Shown: piece after piece, positions 63,433 through 64,000 of the stretch | Position numbering within the stretch: the stretch's first letter is position 1 | Layout: every line of letters starts with the position of its first letter | Assembly (NCBI GenBank): GCA_012103035.1 | Contig: JAAVLL010000002.1 | Span: 1,496,501-1,560,500, forward strand | Direction of reading: 5' to 3' | DNA length: 64,000 nt | Source of the DNA: Brucella oryzae | Lineage (GTDB): Bacteria; Pseudomonadota; Alphaproteobacteria; Rhizobiales; Rhizobiaceae | Position numbers and translations under genes: made by a program | The notes under the pieces: generated by a model | Database searches by the model: none | The model's input: only the letters and a program-made list of their open reading frames with translations | Told to the model about the DNA's origin: nothing

Positions 63433-64000
63433 TTAACGCAGAATATCCGAAAGACGCTTCTGTTCTTTTCGACGCGCTCGAGATTGAGGCCCGCCAGAAG
63501 ATCGAGAATATGGGTTTTCATCAAGGCCGCGGCATCCTCGCTCCTGTGCGTCTCAATCGCATCGACCAGCGCATGATGCGCGTCGCTCTGGCAGGTCGTC
63601 TCGCGCCGTTCCCAATAGAGCGAAATGATGAGCGAGGAACGCGGCAGCAGATCGCCGACGAAACCCGCCAGGATCGAGTGTCCCGAAATCTCGGCCAGAT
63701 GCGTGTGAAAAGCGCCGACAGCATGATCGCCTCGCTGTCGCGTCCGGCATGAAGCGCTTCATGCTCGTCGTGAAGATGCTGTCGCAGTTGCCGGACCTGC
63801 TCGGGCTTGATGACCGTTGCTGCAAGCGAAGCCACGGGGCTCGATCAGCAAGCGTGCCTCGAACACTTCGCGCGCTTCCTCACGCGACGGCTCGGCCACG
63901 AAGGCACCGCGATTGGGCTCCAGCCGCACGAGCCTGTCATGCGCCAGCGCCTGCAGCGCCGAGCGCACGAAAGCGCGGCTGACCGAATAGATCGACGCCA
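63433..64000 (-). CDS. GntR-family (FadR-type) regulator, N-terminus beyond window (three frameshift sites)
   Basis: The visible part starts inside the winged helix (SVSRAFVRSALQALAHDRLV, EPNRGAFVAEPS) and continues through an FCD domain (VFEARLLIEPRVASLAATVI, SALFHTHLAEISGHSILAGF, SDAHHALVDAIETH). Frame breaks: about 63835 (two bases short, CG repeat), 63701 (C one short), and probably 63455 (C one short), giving the end SVLSDILR and stop at 63433. The first codons and promoter lie outside the window. The FCD pattern resembles regulators of sugar-acid or nitrogen genes; targets are unknown. Confidence 0.75.

Overview
The window looks like part of the second replicon of an alphaproteobacterium of the Brucella/Ochrobactrum group. 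The reasons are the gene content and order (a nos-nir-nor denitrification island together with TRAP and Liv transporters), the alphaproteobacterial codon bias of the long genes, and several copies of a Rhizobiales-type intergenic palindromic repeat with a CCGGTTCCCG core. No rRNA, tRNA or CRISPR array was seen.

Layout. 1-0.8 kb: the 5' part of an IS66-type transposase gene beside a C-terminal remnant of a LanM-like lanthipeptide cyclase. 0.9-10 kb: nosRZDFYLX on the minus strand. 10.2-17.5 kb: a hexuronate catabolic operon on the minus strand (GntR regulator, TRAP transporter DctPQM, dehydrogenase, UxuA, UxuB). 17.8-21.4 kb: a TAXI-type TRAP transporter with a DUF1850 protein. 22-23.4 kb: a transsulfuration-type PLP enzyme. 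23.6-26.2 kb: a probable nitric-oxide-responsive accessory operon (DUF2249, 12-TM membrane protein, double DUF2249, MIP18-type Fe-S factor). 26.5-29.5 kb: nirK, nirV, nnrR. 29.6-30.3 kb: hemerythrin-like protein and a small membrane protein, divergent from norEFCBQD (30.3-35.9 kb). 36-55 kb: mixed catabolic and transport genes, including a putative 3-hydroxyanthranilate-type dioxygenase cluster with a Liv transporter, an oligopeptide-binding protein, PepT and gamma-glutamyltransferase. 55.3-63.1 kb: a polysaccharide locus (two DUF995 proteins flanking a GH26-like enzyme, Ugd, a GT2 synthase, GalE, UDP-glucuronate decarboxylase). The right edge cuts a GntR-family gene.

How the genes fit together. 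NirK reduces nitrite to NO, NorCB reduces NO to N2O and NosZ reduces N2O to N2. NosRXDFYL, NirV and NorQDEF assemble or support these enzymes. NnrR is encoded inside the island, and TTG-N8-CAA palindromes sit before nosR, the DUF2249 operon, nirK, norE/small membrane gene and norC, so the island appears to be one NO-responsive regulon.

Quality warning. About 40 of some 57 genes are broken by frameshifts, roughly eighty events in total. Almost every one is repaired by adding one base to a homopolymer run, or two bases to a CG/GC or other short repeat. In every complete gene the total length is divisible by three once those bases are restored. This argues for systematic indel errors in the sequence rather than true decay, so such genes are listed as CDS over their full span with the break points given. 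A few pieces (LanM, GntR at 35.9 kb) look like genuine remnants.
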